Part shown: in pieces, positions 16,565 to 20,587 of the stretch
Position numbering within the stretch: the first letter of the stretch is position 1
How the letters are laid out: every line of letters begins with the position of its first letter
NCBI GenBank assembly: GCA_900088475.1
Contig: FLMG01000457.1
Location: 1-20,587 of the forward strand
Source: Hyphochytrium catenoides
Lineage: Eukaryota > Sar > Hyphochytriomycetes > Hyphochytriales > Hyphochytriaceae
Direction: 5' to 3'
DNA: 20,587 bases
Notes under the pieces: generated by a model
What the model was told of the DNA's origin: nothing
The model's input: the letters and a program-made list of their open reading frames with translations, nothing else
Database searches by the model: none
Translations under genes and position numbers: made by a program

Positions 16565-19500
16565 TTACTTCAGCCATTGTGTCGACTCAACCACTGCAAA
16601 ACACAGTCAGAAAGAAACGTCCGTCAGCAAATAGAGCCCAGCCCACCCCAAAGGAAATGTCTTTGTTTCTTGAAGGATAGGAGAGAGGCGGCCGTCCATA
16701 CCTTGCCGACTCCGCGCGTCAATTGGTCTGAGGTCCATAGACTCTGGGGCCGGAGTTCCTTCCACTAGCAGCTGAGAGTTCGCTGGGTAGGAAGCTGGCA
16801 CCTCGTATTCTTCTCTTTCACTATCGGGAAAGGCACTTCCTTCCACATACTCTGTCTGAGGGACGATAAAGTCGGAGTCTCTGGAGTCTCTGGTCCTCAA
16901 GTCTTGGGAGAGGGACAGAGAAAGAGAGTCGGCGGTACCTTAGCAGGGATGCACGGACCCAACATGCCAAGAGAAGGGATCTTGAACGTCAAGAACATAC
17001 CCGGAGATCTGTTGCTCTTCGAAGAGAAAGGAGATGGGTTCTGACACTTGGGCGTCATCGACTCTGAAGGTACTTCGTGCTGAGCTGTTATCGACTCTGA
17101 AGGTCCTTCCTGCCGAGCTATTGTTGCGTCTCCCTGCGCGGGGAAGATAAGTTAATGACTATAAACAGAGGAAGAGGCGGACAGGCATCATACCACTAAA
17201 TTAATGGGAAGTTTCGTGCGTATCAGTGGCATTGAGAGAGGGCTCGCTGTCTCTTGAGAGTGCTCTGGCCTGGGAACATCAGAGCCACCTTTTTCTTCCT
17301 GTTCTGGAACGACTTCCTCCAGCATCGGGGCTGGAGACTCTGCTCTTTCATCTAGGGCGGGAGCGGCACCAGTCGTGAGTGCGGAAGATCCTATGAAGCG
17401 GACCGCAGGTTCTGAAAGTAGGGCTGGGGACCTTGCTCCTTTATCTAAGGCGGATGGAGCACCAGTCGTTCCGGATCCTGAAGATCCCGTGAACCGGGCT
17501 CCACGTTTTGGAGGAGTTGGTGTATGGGAGGGATATAGAGACGGAGGAGGTGTAGACGACGCTCCATCCAACGGTTCATGATCTTTGTCATGACTACGAT
17601 TACGAGGAAGAGTAGCGGGAGAAGATGGTGATGGTCTCGATGAAGTCCCAGCAGATATGTGCATAAGCCTCTGAAGACGCTGAAGATGACTGCTAAGATC
17701 CTGCTTGTTACCTTCAAAGTACTGTGGCCAAAGAAAGCGGAAAGAGAGAAACAGAGAAAGATAGGAAGGGAGAGAGACAGAGGTGGTGAGGCTCAAGAAG
17801 ATGTAAGTTCCAACAAAGCAGATTCAAACCTGAGTCTCGGGCAAAGGCGACTCCTCAACAAAGATCTCCCTTTCAGTCATTGATCCCTGCTTTGCATAAT
17901 CAGCGCAGCTCATCAACCCTGCTGCTTCAATCTTGTTCGCCGGCGTAGAGGCTTTCGAGGATGGAGATGCCCCTTTTGAGGCCAACCCATTGTCCGCGTG
18001 GATGGCCGGTGGAGGCAAATTTGAGAACACTGCTGGAGGATGCGGACCGGAGCTACTCTGAGGAGGGATTCCTAGAACAGGGCTGAGGATATCTTCGTCG
18101 TCCAAATCTTCATCGTCCTCTATCTGTACAGGATGTGGCTGGATGGGAGCTGGCCGCAGGGGAGTCCTTGGGCCTTCTCTTTGTTCTAGGCTATGGTCAA
18201 ATGGGTCTAACTTCTGAGTGCTGACTGTTGAAGAACGAGAGATATCAGGTTTATCGCAATGTCGAAGGGTCTGGGTCGCCATGTTTGCTTCCTGAGATGT
18301 GAGAGATTCTTTCAGCTCCGTGCGCTGCACTCCCTTGTTCTCAGGCTTCGACGTTCTTGAAAGAAGCGGACTCTTGCCCGGAGAAAGGGTGAACTTGTGG
18401 TCAGAAAAGAGGTCTTCAACCTGCTTATGTGTCGCCCAGGTCTGGTCCTCGACTCCAGCAACCACTCCTGTCCTTGACCTCTGGGTTTGGTTGTTGCTCG
18501 GCTGCGAGGCGTTAGTCTGTGCTTCTTTGCCTCTCCCATTTTCCTCGGCCACATGACTGTCTAAAACGCTGATCTTTGCCTTTGTAATATTGCCTTCCTT
18601 CGGAAGCTGCGCCATTCCCGTGTCCCTCTTCTCTTGCTTTACTTCCTCACGAGAGTCTGAGAGATCGAGAACCAGGTCAATGATCTCAACCGTGGAGGTG
18701 GAGGGACCAGCATTGACAAATCTCGATTTCGGGTCACAATGACTTTCTTCATCTCTCTTCTGCTTTTTCAAAGAAAGGCGGTTCCCTAGCTTGGCTGGGG
18801 CTTCGGCGCGCCACTTTGGTCGCTTGTGCTGTCTTCCCCTATTATCATCATTTTCTTTGTCATCATGCGGAGCGGCCTCCCCTGGAAGCAGAAAGAGTAA
18901 GGGTCGAAATAGGTCTCCCTTACGGAGCAGAGTCCACAATGTTTGTTTGGTGACTCTTTAAACCCATGGGGCCTGGTGTTAGGATCTCTCTTCTCAATTC
19001 CCCCGTTCTCTATCAGCTTTGATCTTCTATTCTGCCCATTGGCCTTCCGCATCTACCTACGGACCCTCAACATTTCGCCTTGCTGGTCTCTCGAATGTTA
19101 CCTACCAATTATTGGCCGTAGAAGGTTTATGACAGGAATCCAGCGAGCGACCATGCTTTCCTAGAAAGATAGGCATTATTTCGTCACTAACTAGCTGTTA
19201 AAGGACTCTCTCTCAGGCCCTAAGAAGCTCTTAGCTAGAAGGATGGACGAGGTGCAGGTGCTTCTGATGTTAATGATGGTATCTAAGGCTGATGTGTGAC
19301 GAAGAAAGGATAATTCAGCTTGTGGAGGAAAGCAGTGTTTGCCCTACCAGCGTCTGGTTCTTGTGGATATCCCGAGGGATTGATGGCAAACTGCAGGTAG
19401 GACATCGCTGTTGGTCATCCAGATGCTTCTCCAGGCACTTTCTGTGAGGGCAAAAGGCGATTACTAGGACTCAAATATACAGGATGCCCATGAGAATAAC

Positions 19501-19935
19501 GCAAACAACAGACAGTAAGGGTGATAGAACGAAGGCAGTTGAAGGACACTAAGCGAGAGTGAGCCGGCAGAGAGAGCATCAGCGTATAGACCGACACATG
19601 GGATCTTACTTGCAGAAGTTATGGTTACACTGCAGACAGACTGGGTCTTTGAAAATGTTGGAGCTACGAGCAGAGACCTTGGTTACGTTCCACAGCCTCA
19701 AATGAGGAATGGCAGAGCAGAAGCAGAGGAAACAAACAATGAGGGACTAGTGTAGCCATAAAAGACCTGAACATCGCTAGTGTTGAATGCGGAGAGGGTG
19801 CAAGCTGACCGCGGAGGTGGTCTCAGCCTACCAGAGACGGCAGCGCAGTGCCTGATCGATGCCTCTAATGGCTCTGCGTTTGTCCTGGTCAAGCCAGACC
19901 TTTACATCCTCCTTGCCGCTGGCTCCTTCCTCCAT
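16565..19935 (-). CDS. BARD1/BRCA1-like RING protein, disordered SQ/TQ-rich tail
   Basis: Exons: 19935-19832, 19663-19610, 19441-19348, 19160-19102, 18955-18924, 18881-17830, 17721-17194, 17133-17001, 16902-16702 and 16593-16565, giving about 761 aa. A RING occupies residues 32-69 (ligands C32, C35, C47, H49, C52, C55, C66, C69) and is split by two 168-nt introns in consistent phase. Its C-x2-C-x11-C-x-H-x2-C-x2-C spacing, the segment SNIFKDPVCLQCNHNFC, and the following KNQTLESMVARWIPVINLL match the RING plus dimerisation helix of BARD1/BRCA1. The family acts as nuclear E3 ubiquitin ligase in DNA repair. Residues 115-740 are largely disordered with NLS-like clusters (KRPKWR, LKKQKR), an acidic patch (EDDEDLDDEDIL) and five SQ/TQ sites within 98 residues. 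No BRCT or ankyrin domain is seen. Less certain are the exon 4/5 joint (AAAG acceptor at 18956) and the 42-nt intron 18923-18882, which is in-frame and could be retained. Confidence 0.8.
17057..17122. repeat. 33-bp tandem duplication in coding exon
   Basis: Two adjacent 33-base copies (17057-17089 and 17090-17122) match at 29 of 33 positions. They lie within exon 8 of the BARD1-like gene and encode two copies of an 11-residue unit containing PSESIT/PSESMT. The period is a multiple of three, so the frame is kept. Confidence 0.9.
17321..17497. repeat. Tandem repeat of about 93-96 bp in coding exon
   Basis: Two diverged copies within exon 7 of the BARD1-like gene share stretches such as CACCAGTCGT (at 17367 and 17460) and GAAGATCC (at 17384 and 17480). 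They encode two versions of a unit of about 32 residues beginning RFTGSS or RFIGSS and continuing through ALD(K/E) and RSPA or ESPA. The unit is disordered and Ser/Pro-rich. Confidence 0.8.
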
Positions 19936-20587
19936 CAGGTACCTTCTACTCGTATGCGAAAGAGAAATTAGGAGAAACGCCAAAGGCGAGTGGCATCTTC
20001 TGGGTTCAAAAGTGAGTCAAGGAGTGGACTTCAAACATGGGCCATGCCCTGTATTTGACTGCCAAACGGAGGCGCTGCAAATGAGCAATGGACTGCTCGA
20101 TGCTGACCCGTAGAACAGGTGATACACGGACCAACCTGTGGAGCTAGCTGTGGAGGAGGAGCTAGACACAAGAAAGAGTGCGAGATACCAGGAAAGGGTG
20201 GCAAGGTTTAGCTTTCTGCCAACATCAAGAACATTCTCAACTTTCTCTATCCGCCCCTGTCAGTCTGTCTCTCTCTTCCGTCGTCTTCTAGCGCCCTCTG
20301 CCTACGCGCTGCAATCCGTTGTCTGCTACCTCCGTCCTTGTAGAGTCAAGCTCTGCAAGTTCCAAAGCTCTGAAGCTTTGACGTGGAACGGAAAGTGAAG
20401 ATCAAAAACTCAAATCAGAACTTTACGCGGCTTCCCGCCACCGCATATTCATAATAGGTCCCTTATTTGAACTATTATATTAGAATAAACCTTGCTGTTA
20501 TTTGGGATCAAACATCATCTGTCATACAGCACCCGTTCTCGTTCTTGCCCTTTGTTCTCGCAGCCTTGCTCTCTCTCTCTCTCTCTC
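19936..20587. other. Upstream region of the BARD1-like gene
   Basis: This holds the 5' flank of the minus-strand BARD1-like gene. The ORFs in it lack a start in context or a domain and are not supported. The last 120 bases include an AT-rich stretch (about 20447-20500) and a terminal CT run, which suggests a plus-strand gene may begin beyond the window. Confidence 0.45.
20569..20587. repeat. (CT)n microsatellite cut by the window edge
   Basis: A pure CT run continues to the last base of the window, so its full length is unknown. Confidence 0.9.

Noticed and set aside
18924-19026. CxxC motif (KHCGLC) as a second zinc finger after the RING
   Set aside because: That frame cannot be joined in phase to the long downstream exon and runs into a stop at 18786; the alternative frame continues correctly.
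19161-19347. Open frame reading LDTIINIRS in the third intron of the BARD1-like gene
   Set aside because: Joining it needs a phase that exon 3 does not offer, and skipping it yields the expected KNQTLESM helix after the RING.
1-20587. CRISPR arrays, insertion sequences, retroelement or viral genes
   Set aside because: No spaced repeat array, transposase, integrase, reverse transcriptase or capsid motif was seen on either strand.

Overview
The window is nuclear DNA from a eukaryote, most likely a unicellular protist or alga. Genes are split by many short GT-AG introns (mostly 59 to 190 nt), lie in divergent and convergent pairs about 0.2 to 1 kb apart, and there are no operons or Shine-Dalgarno sites. 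Base composition is roughly balanced, and long CT/GA microsatellites sit in several intergenic regions. A triple zinc finger of the WRKY19-like kind, common in stramenopiles such as oomycetes and their algal relatives, makes a stramenopile a reasonable guess. That placement is inference, not proof.

Layout: 1-1557 holds no gene I can support. 1558-3012 (-) is a single-exon WRKY19-like triple-zinc-finger protein. 3013-4318 is its upstream region with a long purine-rich GA tract. 4319-5793 holds two weak candidates: a possible two-exon gene (-) and a 139-aa ORF (+). 6330-7241 (-) is a lysine-rich nuclear-type protein of unknown family. 8142-9805 (+) is a three-exon C3HC4 RING protein. 10135-13170 (-) is a 14-exon ankyrin-repeat protein whose central repeats are encoded one per exon. 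14182-16367 (+) is a multi-exon coiled-coil protein. 16565-19935 (-) is a ten-exon protein whose N-terminal RING and following helix resemble the BARD1/BRCA1 family, followed by a long disordered tail with an SQ/TQ cluster.

Exons were joined by hand, requiring GT-AG ends, phase continuity and domain continuity. The assembled reading frames close exactly: 486 aa for the RING protein, about 668 aa for the ankyrin protein, 436 aa for the coiled-coil protein and about 761 aa for the BARD1-like protein. The main uncertain junctions are ankyrin exon 1/2 and the BARD1-like exon 4/5/6 joints.

How the genes relate: nothing shows that they form one pathway. Both RING proteins look like nuclear E3 ubiquitin ligases, and the BARD1-like one has features typical of the DNA-damage response. 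The most interesting items are that BARD1-like protein without visible BRCT or ankyrin domains, the one-repeat-per-exon ankyrin gene with an unfamiliar C-terminal region, and a cluster of five perfect palindromes between two divergent genes.
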